A stretch of DNA of 64,000 bases, from NCBI GenBank assembly GCA_027924585.1, contig BSBM01001719.1:33616001-33680000 (forward strand), given 5' to 3'. Positions 18,358 through 31,500 of the stretch are shown here, piece after piece. Each line of letters opens with the position of its first letter. Positions within the stretch are counted from its first letter, which is position 1. A program made the position numbers and the translations under genes. A model generated the notes under the pieces. The model was not told the origin of the DNA. It did not search any database and saw only the letters and a list, made by a program, of their open reading frames with translations. Source of the stretch: Larix kaempferi. Taxonomy: Eukaryota; Streptophyta; Pinopsida; Pinales; Pinaceae.

Positions 18358-21300
18358 TGTTGCCGCCTGGCATCACACCTGGGAAAACGCGACAAAAATC
18401 TTCAAGCCATTGGTGTGGCCTTGGGGGCAAGCTAGAGTCAAGTGCTGTCACCTGAAACTCGACTCTTCCGTCTGGGCTTACTCCTAGCGAAGCCAAGGGG
18501 GGTGGACCCTAAAAAGTAAAAAGAAATCTAAAGTGTTTAATCTATTGAAAGATGAAAACAAATAATCTAGGAGTTAGAAAATTCTACACAAGAGCAATGC
18601 AACATAAAGATAACATCATTCATTGTTCCATATCATCATTGTCATTTGAAATATAAACATCCATCATTATGAAAAATAAATAACAAGATCAGTGCTGATA
18701 AATCGAGTCAAAATAAAGTGCTTGAAACAAAATGGCAATGTTGTGCAATTGTTCTTGGTAAATTTTATTATTATGTGGTAACGAGTCTTTTTATTATGGA
18801 TGGGGATTTCCAATATACCGTAAGGACTGGAAATATGTCCGGAATTTGACAAGGTGGCTCCTCACTTGGACGTGTGGGCTGGATCGGAGTCTTTGGGAGG
18901 TGTTTAACACTATACCAATCGAGGGTATAGTCTAATGGTATCCCGAGGTCGCTACCCTGTGGTTCCTGCTTTGAGAAATTTGCCCACCAGTGTCAAATAA
19001 CATTTACGTCGGATTTTCGTAAAGGGTAATTTATTGGGAAATGTTAAACCTATTACTAGTCACTATGTCCCTTTCTGGTGTGATCAACATGTTTAGACAA
19101 AACTGCAGTGATCCCAGAGCATACGGGGACAAAGCCTTGTTAATTTTAAGTATTTTGAATAAATATTTTACTTTTTTTTATGTCCCAAGAGTCTCTTTTC
19201 AGGCCAGTACTCGGGCAATCCCTTATCCTGAAACCTTAATTCGGGAAAGCAAGGGGGTGTTTTGAATTGTAGTAAAAAAGGAAAATTGTAAAAAAATTGA
19301 ATAAAACTAGGTCCTGAGTGAACTCGTGGCCCGCCAATGGAACAGACCAACGAGGTTAATTTTAGCCCTAGTTAATTTTATTAAAGTACTGAAAAGCAAA
19401 TCTAAGCTAAAAAATGCACGCCACGAAAAATGAATCGACACAGTTTCACCCCTGGGGGGATGGGGTGTGGGCACTAGTTAGCTCACTTGCTCGTTTAATA
19501 TTTGCTTTACAATGTGAAGAGAAGTGCCCTAGTCATACAAAATTGACTCCAAGGCTTACAATATTAGACAAAACAAGATTCCGGGTGAAAAATGTATGCT
19601 TTTGGGTACTCCGGATGTCCTAATCCGCCAAAATTTGAGCAGTCTCCTCCTACCTGTTTGTAAAGTGTAGAAAACCAGCAAGCTAATGTCAGTAGAAGAT
19701 GCCCAAAAACACTTTAAGAGTGTGTTTGGTTCACCCAAAAAGAATTCTACAAAAAATACTCAGTAAATCTATAACAAAAATGACGAAAATAACCAAGGAA
19801 AGCAAGCTTTTCTTGTCTTGGTCTGCTTGTCTAAGACAACCAATGTAATGCACTTTAAAATTGCAAGATTAACTTTTAAGTTCAGATCTAAGCATCCTAG
19901 TTCAAGCTTTTAAAAAATTTTGACAATTTTTTTTTATAACTTGAAAGTGAAATGCTTAATCAACAAAAGAGATCTAATCTAGGAATGATAAATACTATTG
20001 TAAATAAACCAGATCAGATTTCTAAGAGTAATACTTCAGAATATAAACTTCATAATGTAAACCACTATTACTCTTTGCTTGTAACCAGTAACCAGAGAAA
20101 GTGTGTGAAGAAGAGAGGAGGAGATATGGAGAGTTCTTATTATTTTTATCAATTTTCTTGAGAAGAAGCCTTGGATCCTTCTTGGTGGAGAATTGAGGGA
20201 CTATGTTTGCAAAATAAGTTAGAGAAATAAAGGAAGCAAGCAAGATCAAAAAACCTGCAAATCACATCAACTTGAAACACAAAGATCAAATCTAGAAAAA
20301 TACATATAAGAAATCAAAAGAAAATGTTTATAAACAAATGAACCATTTAAATCAGATCTCTACACATGCATAGATAAAAGATTAAACAATAAACAAATTA
20401 TCTAACCTTCCTTATAAATCAGTACTGATCCTTCCCAAAAGTAGCTCAAATATAGGTTACCTCAATTAAAATCATGACATTCATCCACTCATCACAAGCA
20501 CTACTCTAAGCTTGACCTCCAAAGTCTCTTTATTTCATAAGCAACAAAAGCAAATTACAATGGCAAGCTCTAACTCCCAAACTCCAACTAGAGCAAATGA
20601 GGAGAGAGTCTTGGTTAAATAGGAAAAATGAGAGAGGAGGGTGCATTCCCTTGATGGAGGGATTGATTCCCAAAATTATGGGATGCATCCCTATTGTTTG
20701 GCCGCCCCAAAATCAGCTTAAATGCTGCCATAAAATCAGCTGCATGGCTGCCACAAAATCAACTTAATGGCTGCCATGGAATGTGCCCTCCTTTGGTGGA
20801 ATGCATTCCCCTTTTATGGGAGAAAGTTTCCCTTTTCATGGGGAATCAAATCCTCAATCAAAGTTGCCCCAAAACTTGCCAAAATTTCTCTTACATCTCT
20901 TACAAAATTTTGACTTCAACCTCTTACAAATCCCATCAAAATAGGAATTGTATTTTTCTCAAATTTTCATTTTTTTGCATTTTTTTCACTTTTTTTGGCT
21001 TTTTGGGCATAAGTGAAAAATAAATGACTAAACAACTATGGAAAGTGGGTTTTGGGGTATTATGGGTGCTCTAAGCTAAAAAATGAGCACCTCCATGGCA
21101 AAAAAGACCCCTAGACCACACTTTTACATCATTTTCAACTTTTTTAATTAAACCATTAAAAAATGGCTTAGATTTACAGAAAAATATTTTTTCGTCGGAA
21201 TTAAAAAAAAAACCTAGGGGGACCTAGCACATGTTCATACGACCCAAATTTAATGCCTAGCATGTTCATATACATTGACCCATGGACTTTAATAACCCCC

Positions 21301-21640
21301 TAAGGCCCGTAAATCTCAACTTTGGAGGCGCAGGAGAAAAACTCAAAAATTATGTTATGCAAAAATTGCAAGACATAATTAAGAAATGAAAAAACTCCTT
21401 GGAATACCCGACTTGATCGACAAGTCCTAGGAAGCCAAGTCCTTTACCAAAATACCATGCTAGTACATTTTATTACAAACCCCACAGGGCATGGACATGT
21501 GAAGAAAAATTTAAAACGGGGCCCTTATAAAGGCCTGATGAACTTCAAAAACACCGAAAATGAACATGTAACATGTTCAACTTTGCCCACTCACTTGATA
21601 GTCCAACTAAGTACAACTTAGCTGGTAATTGGTTCATAGA
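18358..21640 (-). repeat. D-family LTR copy D1 (boundaries approximate)
   Basis: The block starts TGTTGCCGCCTGGC and shares, in order, several segments with copies at 49603 and 53341: TCTTCAAGCCA, CTCCTAGCGAAGCCAAGG, a CGGATTTTCGTAA segment, TACGCCACG/CACGCCACG and GAAAAACTCAAAAATTAT. A TATA-like CTATTTAACC lies on the minus strand near 20620, so the sense strand is probably minus. No target duplication was found, so the right edge is uncertain. Short frames inside it carry no domain. Confidence 0.55.
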
Positions 21641-22794
21641 GGCAATTCGCCCCCCTCATCAAGTTGGTCCTTTCCAATTGTTTGTAAAAAATGTAAATGA
21701 GAAAATCTCTCATCGATTGATATAGTGAATCCATGTTTTAATCTCAGCCATTGATTCTCAAGGTTAGAAATTTTGCTCACTCTTTTCTATAAAAGAGAGC
21801 GAGCCCCCATTTGTAAATGACTCTTGGTTCATTTTCAGTAGAAATAACAATCGAAATTTTGTGGTATCAAAACTATTTGTTTTTGGGTTGCGTTGATGAA
21901 TATGTTCTCCTACCAATCCTGATTCCTTACTAGTTGTTAGATCTTGATTTACATCTTGTTTTCATCGTTTTTATTTGAGTTTGCATGTAGGAGAAAGAGA
22001 GCCAAATTAGCCGAATTGCCTCGGTTGTCTCAGTGGAGGGGGTTTTGTGCCCTTTGAAATTGATTTACTCTTAGCTTTCAATTTCTTGCCATTCCTCTAG
22101 TTAATTTGCATGTCTTCTTATCTTGTTATGCTGAGTTTGATTTGGTTCAGTAATTTACTTACCAATTTGGTCTTTGTGTGGTAGGTTGAAGAGGAAAGAA
22201 TTTCAAGTGCGCCCAAGCAAGGGAAGGGGAGTTTTTTTCGGGTCTTAGATTTGTTCAAAAGAAGTTGGGGAGGAGAGAAGACTTCGCCAACCGTCCGAAA
22301 CCAGGTGAGTACCCTAAAATTTTTGGTTGAATAACTTTGAAATCCATTTGTAATCACTACTTCACTGTTTACCTTGTGTATGCGTTTGCATGTGGGGGCT
22401 TGAACAATATTTGTTTGGCTGTAGCTTTCATGCTCTCCTAGGGGGTTTATTTGTGTTAAAATTGTGGGCTTTGAGACTCCATAGCACCCCTGTTACCGTT
22501 CAAACTAGCAGGCTAGGCTTGCAAGTGAAAGGAAATAACATAAGAAACTTGGACTGCTGTCACCTTTGTCCAATCTCCTAACTTCTTCGAGATCCAATGT
22601 TGTCCCAAGGGGAGAGCCCTTTAATGTACCTGCCAAGAAGATGCGAAATTCCTTCCAAGCACCTTAAAGCATAAATCAGTGCCTCTAATGGAGTTAAACA
22701 TAGAGTAATAGAGAGTTAGGATGGTGCTTGTATAGTAGTTTTGGCAGTTTTGCAGGTCTGTTTAGGGTTAAAAAAGATAATTTATTCCCAAAAT
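21641..22794 (+). other. Stretch with a weak LTR-like promoter and primer site
   Basis: On the plus strand CTATAAAAGAG at 21787-21797 is followed about 75 bases later by TGGTATCAAAAC (21862-21873), a mutated version of the iMet primer site. This could be the U5 end and leader of a decayed copia element. Nothing downstream to 22794 looks coding: frames at 22118-22357 and 22390-22581 have no recognisable domain. Confidence 0.28.
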
Positions 22795-23125
22795 TTTAGG
22801 GCCGCGAGAATTTATTGTCAAAATTTTGGGGTTGTGAGAATTTAGGGCCGCGAAAATTTAGGGCCGAAATTTTGGGGCCGCGATAATTTAGGGCCGAAAT
22901 TTTAGGGCCGCGATAATTTAGGGCCGCAATAATTAAGGGTCGAGGTTATAGAGCCGAGATTTTAGGGCCGCGATAATTTTGGGCCGAAATTTTGGGGTTG
23001 CGGGAATTTAGGGCCGTGAGAATTTAGGGGCGATATTTTAGGGTTGCGAGAATTTAGGGCCAAAATTTTGGGGGTCGCGAGAATTTAGGAGCGAAATTTT
23101 AGGGCTGAAATTTTAGGGAGGCCAA
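22795..23125. repeat. TTTAGGGCCG minisatellite
   Basis: About 330 bases of alternating AATTTAGGGCCGCGAT and AATTTAGGGCCGAAATTTT-type units, 16-20 bases each, decaying outward. The plant telomere heptamer TTTAGGG occurs more than ten times, but never in uninterrupted tandem. It lies downstream of the hAT pseudogene. Confidence 0.8.
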
Positions 23126-23449
23126 AAAATGAATAATACAAAAATATTCATTTTTTTCAATTTTCTAAACATCTAAAGCAACAAGAACATCAAATAAACA
23201 CATTGCCACATGCATATGGAAAGAAAACTGATATATAAGATGTATCGCTAGACAGTACACATAAAAAATGAATCGTGTCCTGGATCTTGAGTCCCCGACT
23301 CATAAATCACCAAAAAAATAGAATCAATGTATCTCATAGAGTCATATGCATTGAAATCAACTACATAAAGTAAACTATGGATTCCCTCCACACTTTTTAC
23401 GGGCAAAGATAATCGCTCTAGTAATGGCTCTGCTCTAGAGCTAGAAAGG
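23126..23449. other. A/T-rich spacer
   Basis: I see nothing recognisable here. It lies between the minisatellite and the 3' end of the hAT pseudogene. Confidence 0.5.
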
Positions 23450-24135
23450 CTAAAGCCCAGGTGCTTGTGGGTGTTGTCGTGGACTATGGTGTCCTCTAGA
23501 AGTGCCTAGAAACTCATGTACTATAGGAGAACTAGAAGAATGATGAGGTACTAGGTCACCCTCATCAAGTCCTCTACCACTGCTACTGCTACCACTGCCC
23601 ATATATCTGGCTCCCTTTGGCTGAGACTGTGGCTGCGAAACTGGTGGCCGTGCAACTGGTGGTTGTGCTACTAGTGGCTTCGGTGGTGGCACACTCTCAA
23701 AGTCAAACCCCTCACCCTCCCATATCTCACTCTAGGGGTCCTATGTATCATCCTCTAACCAATCAGGGGCTGCCTCCATAATATGTTCCTCAATCTCCAC
23801 TCTCCACGCAACAGTGGTGTCAATGGCATCCAATGAAATGGCCTCCACCTCAGGTTTTTTCTCAAGCTGCTTCACTCACAACCTGATATTGTTGGAGACG
23901 TACACTAGATCATTTAGGTGTTGTGTGTCCAACCTGTATGGGGACCGTAAATTTATTAAATTAGAATTTAGAATACATAAATTAGAATTACCCATGGGAC
24001 ATAAATTACAATAGATAATGAATATAGAATTTAATTTCAAATTCTCTAACCTATTGCGTTTCTTAGTGTGTATTTTTTCAAATACACTCCAGTTGCGCTC
24101 ACAACCAGAAGAGCTGCATGTCTGGGTAAGGATCC
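23450..24135 (-). pseudogene. hAT transposase pseudogene, C-terminal exons
   Basis: This is the downstream half of a hAT-superfamily transposase. On the minus strand 24135-24051 encodes VRILTQTCSSSGCERNW followed by SVFEKIHTKKRNR, the classic hAT C-terminal dimerisation domain. A 117-bp intron (24050-23934) with GT and CAG ends follows. The next exon, 23933-23450, continues LDTQHLNDLVYVSNNIRL, the known domain end. Then come a TGA, an acidic stretch with PDWLEDDT, two TAGs, and a Pro-rich and Ser-rich tail. The stops show it is dead. The gene is cut by C2 at 24135/24136 and resumes at 37262. In life the protein would cut and paste its own element. No hAT terminal repeats or 8-bp duplication were identified. 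Confidence 0.87.
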
Positions 24136-25766
24136 TGTTATCACATAACTTGTAGTTGTCCCTAGAGGTATCCCATCCGGGATGGTAGAGAAGATGGACA
24201 ACTAAAGGGGTGACCCAAGAGATGCCACGGTTCCTAATGCAAGCTGGGAGTCACGATAACCTAGGCACTCTTCACTTTATATCAAGACAAGACAAGGTCA
24301 AGGGGGAGACCCTATAGCCAATCAAAGAAGATTAGCCAAAGCAAAGGTTCCTAGGGAGATGTATAAATTGAGTTACGAAAACCAATGCAAGCTTAGGTGA
24401 GCCCAAGAGTTTAGGTATGGTTGAAGAGGCTTAAGATATGAGAAGTGTTTCAACCAATGAATGAGTTAGGCCACCTAGTGGGACCAAAGAGATAGATCTA
24501 GTACCATGAAATACACAAGTGGGGCCCACTTCTTTAAAATATGGAAATGGTCCAAATGGGGCCCACAAGGTGAAGTTAGGAGTAATATGGCACTAAGGGG
24601 TGTTTGATGATGTGGATCTATGGATCCAAGATGGATTAAGCAACACCCACATATGGGATCTAGCACATGACACAATCCCCAAGGAGTGCGAATTGACCTA
24701 GGGAGACTAGTGCCTTGAGATGAAGGGGTAAATGGAGTCCAAATGATGCCAAAATGTAGATCGGGATAGTTAAGGCAATTATCAAAGTGGGTTTTAAGTG
24801 GCATGCCCCAATGTAAGCTAGATCTCCATAGATCTAAGGTTGAAAATGCATCACCCAATGACCCAAGTGGGGCACAACCCTCAAAATGAGGAGTGGGGCC
24901 CATAAGGCAAAAATCAAAGAAGTGAAGCACCATGGGTAGGTTATCAAGTGAGAGAAGTGTAAATCAAGTGGGATCTCACCTACCCATGTCTTGGAAGTAG
25001 CAAAACTCACTCTCCCAAGGAGTGCGACCTCACCCAAGGAAGGCTAAGTGCTTTGGGTGAAGGGTCAAATGAAGGCCAAATGCCACCAAACTATAGATCC
25101 AGATTGTCGTGGATGCTATAGAGGTGGGTTCTTTTTATTATACCCAAAGCCAAGCTAGATCCAAGTAGATCTAGGAAAAAAGAAAATGAGGGTTTTGAAT
25201 TTTAATGGAGTTTGTGACCAATAGGATGGAGAACAAGCGAAATCAATACATACCTTGTAGATCTTACCTCAAAGCTTGTGGCCTCTTAGCATATGGAGAA
25301 TTCTTGCCCTAGTTACAATTCCAAGCTTGATCCAAGTGTCTTCAACCAAAAATGTCCAAGCCCTAGGATGAGAGATGTCCCATGAAAACCTGTAAATCAA
25401 AATACATCAAGTTAGAAATTGATCCACAAATCCATAAGATCTAAGCATGTCATATCAAAGAAGGAATCAATGGACAAAGCACAATTGAAAACCTCCCTCA
25501 AGATGAAGACGTCTTGCCCATGGGGGATGTGAGCAACCCCTACAATCTTTTCCCACAAAGCAAATCGTTGAGCTAGCTTCAAGCAATTCGGCCTCCCTCT
25601 CTTGATGTCGATTTCACCAGAAAAGCAAACAATGTCTAGAAGCAAGAGATGCAAGAACATGTACAAGAGCAACCCAATCAAAGCCAAGAAGTAGATCTCC
25701 AAAATATTATTTTCATTCCAAGTTTTTCAGAGCCCAAAGGTGCTTTTACAATAGGGGATCTCCTCC

Positions 25767-25775
25767 TTATATAGG
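25767..25775 (-). promoter_or_regulatory. TATA box of C2
   Basis: CCTATATAA on the minus strand, same context as in C1 (GGAGGAGATCCCC downstream). Confidence 0.58.
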
Positions 25776-28596
25776 ATAATAAAGACCCAAACCCTATATC
25801 TCAAAACCACTTTTTGAAATGAGTGGTTGAGATTAAAAGATCTTAAAACATAATCAATGGTTAAGATGGGCCAACACATAATATCACATGGATCACTCAA
25901 AAGAGGGATGACGTCATAGCCTAAAGTGACTCATGGAGGGTGACGTCATCCTCTGGAGGGGGCTAAGATACAAGGGCCCACTAACTATGACATGGACATG
26001 ACTATATAAGCTCATGGTGGGGCCAGGAGGCATCAATCCTTACTAGCTCATCCCCATGGCACAATAATATAAAATAATATGTCCAAATAATACAAATGAT
26101 CAAATCCTGTCCTCAAAATCTGTGAGAGACATGCAGTAAAAGGCCTCTGGTGGCCTCTGTGGACCCCACTGACTGACGATATCTGGCTGAGAGATAGGGG
26201 GTTCACCCTGGAAGACCTCTGTGAAGACCAAGTGCCAAAACCTTGCCTCAATTGCCCAAATCGAATTCCTTAGTGACCCTTTTATTCCACATTTTATCCG
26301 CCTCGATAACTGTGAAGCTGCCCAAACGGACACCCAGGGTGCCTGCGTTGTCAAACTGAGTCCACCGGGCTCTCTGGGAGGGGGTTATAATGGTAAAATC
26401 AAGTAGTTGGACCACCCCCTCCTCATACAACTCCCTAGGTGAACTGGCCTCTCATGGCCCCTGCTGGACAGGCTGGGAAAACAACCCCAAATCTGGTCAA
26501 CAATTGGATAACTGCATCTAACACTGTCAGAAGTGCCCGAAACTGAATGATAAGTGTCTCATTGGATCCAGAAGACCCAAATCCACTAAGAATGTGTACT
26601 CATACACTATGAGTTGACTTGAGGGGTCAACTGTAGGGTCCACCATACATGGACAGTGCATAATCTGATGATCTGAAATAATAATAAGACTCGTTGAACT
26701 GCATCAATCACCATCTGAATCATATGTCCCCCATATGGTATTGTTATCACACAACTTGTAGTTGTCCCTAGTGGTATCCCATCCGGGATGGTAGAGGAGA
26801 CAGACAACTAAAGAGGTGACCCAAGAAATGCCACGGTTCCCAATGCAAGCTGGGAGTCACGTCAACTGAGGCACTCTTCACTTTAGATCAAGATGAATCA
26901 AGACCTAGGGGGAGACCCTATAACCAATCAAAGATGATTGGACCCAAACAAAGGTTCCTAGGGATATGTAAAAGACAAGTTATGGAAACCAATGCAAGGT
27001 TAGGTGGACCTAGAAGTTAAGGTATGGTTGAAGGAGGCTTAAGGAGTGATTAGTGTTTCAACCAATGTATGATTTAGGCCACATGATGAAGTAAAATGAC
27101 AAGATCTAGTACCATAAAAATACACATGTGGGACCCACTTCCTTGGGATATGGAAATGGCTCAAATGGGACCCACAAGGTGGAATTAAGGGGTGCAAATG
27201 GTACCAAGGGGTATGTAAGAGATAGATCTAGGGATCTAAGATGAAATTAGGGATACCCACATATGGGATCTAGGACTTGACACAATTCCCAAGGAGTGCG
27301 AATTGCCCTAAGTGGACTAGTGCCTTGATGGATGGGTTAATGGAGTAAAAAGAGATGTCAAATTGTAGATCGGGACACCTAGGATACAAATCAAGTGGGC
27401 TATTTGAGGTGTGATGGGTGGATCTTACCAGATCTAATATTTCACTAAGTGACCCAAGTGGACAACTTTCCCCAAAACAAGGAATGCTACCCCCAAGGCA
27501 GAACTTCACTAAGTGAGATACTAGATGTAGGTTTCAAGGTATGCTCTTTCCAAATCCAATGGAATCTCAACTACCCAGGTTCTAGAAGTGGACAAACCCA
27601 AACACCCAAGGAGTGCGACTTTGCCCAAGGAGGGCTAAAAGCATGATAAAGTGTGTCAAATCAAGTCCAATGTCTACCAAAATGTAGATCCAAGTAGTTT
27701 AGGCAAGTATTAGTGTGGATCTTGAAAATCATGGGCATCCAATGGCTAGATCTCCATAGATATGAGATTGAAAGTGCATTACCAAATTGACCCTCAAAAT
27801 TAGGAATGGGGCCCACAAGGCAAAAATCAACAAGGTAAAGCAATAGGGGTAGGTTATCAAGTGGGATCTCACCTACCCATGTGCTAGATCTAACCCAACT
27901 AGCTTCTCCCAAGGGGTGCGATTTGCCTCAAGAGGGCTACTTTGCCTTGAAAAGTGTGTCAAATGGAACCCAATCACCACCAAACTATAGATCCAAATTG
28001 CCGTGGATGCTATAGAGGTGGGTTTTTAATATCTTTTCAAAAGCTAGGCTAGATCCAAGTAGATCTAAGAAAAACAAAAATGAGGGTTTTGAATTTTAAG
28101 GGTTTGTGACCAATGAAGAAGAAATGGATGGATCCAAGCACATACCTTGTAGACTTACCTCAATTGCTTATGGCCACCTTGCAAATTGATAGCATTCTCC
28201 TATGTGTATATTCAAGAGTGAAATTTTCTTGCTCCAAGCAAAAACGTCCTCCTCCAAGATGCCAAATCGTCCTCCTCCTACAAGACAAGATCAAGTGAAA
28301 CAAGCTAAGTAAGATGATTATGAAAATGATAGAAAGATGTAATAGAAAGCATCAACTATGTCACAAAGATACAATAATGATACTCCCTGTCACCAAGATC
28401 AACCCAAGAGAGAATATGTGGATCCCTCCAACAATAACCCTCAAGAAATCGTCCTCCTCTCCACCAATTCGGCCTCCCTGCAAGAAAACAAGATGTAGTT
28501 CCAAAACCCACAATGATACATAGAAGAGATACTGTATACTCAAGATGCAAGAGAATCCATAAGACAAGAGAAATATGCTCCACAAAGAAGTGTTCT

Positions 28597-31500
28597 TGTT
28601 ATCACCTAAGCTGTAGTTACCCCTATGGATGGATCCAGTCATGGATGGCAATAGGAAATGGCAACTCAAAAGGTGCAACCACGATCACCTCGACCTCCAA
28701 TGTATATGGTTGTCACGCCAGTCGAGGCAACCTTCGCTTTATGTTATCTAGCCCAGACAACAAAGGGGGAGACCCGATCTACTCCCGACAGGAGAGATCA
28801 AAACCAAGACACCAAATCAGGGTATTTCTAAGTGAAGTTAGGTGTATGGTTTATCCTAGACCTAAAGATGAAGTCACAAGCCAAGTGAGGGGTTCAATAG
28901 GTGTAGCTTTGGTTCATAGTTGATGTAAGAGTGACTTATAATGTTTGTAGTGAGATCTAGGGCTAGTGTACTAGTTCAATGTCAGAAGATCCACTGCCTT
29001 GGGAACTGTGTCCAATGCAGGGTAGTTAAGGGTTGTATTGGGGCTAACTAGTACAAGTGACAAGCTTGACCATGATACATGACAGCTTCAAGGGTTTAAT
29101 TCACCATGCATAGGTCAAACCACAAGTCAATCCAACAATCTAGGAAAGTTGAATTAACTTGGAGAGAAACCAGTGCCTTGGGAATTGGGAAGTGGAGTCA
29201 AAGTAGGGTTGACTTGTGGTTTAGGACTCCTAGTACTTGGGACAAGTGGGCAATAGAGGTCTTGATGGATGAATGTGTCTAGATCTAGGTTTGACCAAAG
29301 TGGACCACAATCCCTTAAAACAAGGAATGCAATCCCCAAGGCAAGATTTGACAAAGTGATAGTCTAGACCTAGGTTTTGAATTATTCCGGTTCTAAATCT
29401 CCAAAAATCTCAAGTACCCAGTTCCTGGAAGTGAGTCAACTCACTTCTCCAAGGTGGTGCGACTTTGCCCAAGGAAGCCTAAAAGTGGGGTTAGGTGGGT
29501 CAAAACAAGTCGGATGGCATCCAAACTTTAGATCCGGGTAGATCGGTCAAGTAGGAGTATGGATCTGTAATTTCGTGGTAATCCAACGGTTAGATCTTAG
29601 TAGATCTGAGTTTAAGTTTTCCAAGTGGTCCAAAATGGGGATTAAATCCCTTAAAATGTGGAATGGGGCCCACAAGGTGAATTTCAGGAAAGTGACAACC
29701 TGGGTGTATGTTATTTGATGTGTAGATGACAAATCAAGTGGAATCTCAAACACCCACCACCTAGATCTAGGTCAACTTGCTCAACTAGTGAAGTGCGCCT
29801 TGCTTGGGAGAAGCTAAGTTGGCATGGGAGAGGGGTCAAACGGAAGCCAATCCTCACCAAACTATAGATCCGGGATGCCGTGGATGCTATAGAGGTGGGT
29901 TTTCAATATTATGCCCAATAACCCACTAGATCTAAGTAGATCTGAGAAAATGTAAAAATGGGGTTTTGATTAATTAGGGTTTTAAGTGTTTTTGACAATT
30001 GGATAGATCATGGAGATAGAACTTACCTTGAGATCATACCTGAGTGATGTGGATGAGATGCCTTGATGTTGAGGAAGATTCCCGCAGAGATCAAATGAGA
30101 GATTGTTGATTTGCTTGCCGATTTGATGCCCTAGCCCACAAGTGCGCCTTCCTCTACCTGTCAAACCAAGGAATGAAGATTCAATCAGTAAGATCAAGTA
30201 TGGAAGAAATACAAGAGAAATGCAAATAGTAACATGAAATAGAAGGTCCTGGGACAGTAATACTCCCTGTTACCAACGAAGAGCTTCAAAGAAGAAGTAG
30301 GGAGAGTCTTCCCCTACCAATACCTCCTCCTCCAAGCAAATCGGCCTCCACCTGTAGATGCAAAATCGTGGTACAAAGATATGGCAAACAAGATCTCCAA
30401 TAACTCAGTGCAAAGGAAGAACCAACGAACGAACACCAAAAACATTCACCACAACACTGGAGATAGATGCAATAATAATTTTCTATTCCAATAATCCAGA
30501 GCCAAAAGTCCCTTTACAATGAGAGGCTCTCTCCTTTAAATAGGAAGGAGAGGCACCAAAACCCTAACCACTTTTTGAATGAGTGGCTAAGATTAAAAGA
30601 TACAAATGTCTAATCAATGGTTGAGATGAGCTCAATAATAAAATACATGGATCACTAATAAAATATAATGTAAGTGGACAAAATCGCCCTATAAGAGGGG
30701 AATCCCACCAAATCATGATGATAAAATATCATAAGAGGCTTATGGTGGGTCCAAGGGGTAATTTTATCCCTCCTTGGTCAATCCCCATAGCACAATAACC
30801 AAAAAATAATCATGAATGTACCAAATCGTGCCTCCATAGTGAAGTCGTGGTCCTCAAAAGACCTCAAAAAATCCACAGAAATTGCCATAAGTGATGGATG
30901 CGGGCCCCGATGAAGCTGAAACTGCTGGAGAAGGTGTGGAAGGTCTCGATCTATCATCACTGATCATCCCATGCCATAACTTTGCCTCAGTAGCCCAAAT
31001 CGATTTCCTCAATAGCCATTTCTAACAATCCTGAAATGCCTCGGGAAGCGTGAAACTGCCCCAAACAGCCTCCTGGAGTGCTGGCGCTGTCAAGGTGAGG
31101 GCACCAATGTGTCCGGAAGGGGGGTAATATGGTAAAAACAAGTGGCTGGACCACCCCCTCCATCATCAGCGCCCTAGGTCAACCGGATAAAAATCTCATC
31201 TGCTCCGACAGGGCCTCCGACAAGCCAAAACTGCACTAGGACAGCCTACTGAGGCTAAATCATCACTGTAAGTGCCCGGAACTGAAAACAAACTATCCCA
31301 TTGGACTCAGAAGGTCCAAATCCATCCAAGATGTGTACTCATACACCATATGAATCTCTGCATGATCAAAATAAATATCCAATATACCAGATCAAGGCCA
31401 ATAATAATGCGCTGTACATATACAAACACTGCTGTAACCCCAGAATCATCATCATAACCCTGTAACTGCTGCATAGAGTCATCATGTATGTATACATAGA

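Noticed and set aside
18269-18487. 72-codon ORF and the CTCCTAGCGAAGCCAAGG block as a conserved gene
   Set aside because: The block recurs at 49726 and 53470 in D-family LTRs, so it is repeat sequence, and the frames are not kept.
22795-23125. CRISPR-like or true telomeric array
   Set aside because: The units are degenerate, spacers are not unique, the genome is a plant's, and TTTAGGG heptamers are never in direct tandem.
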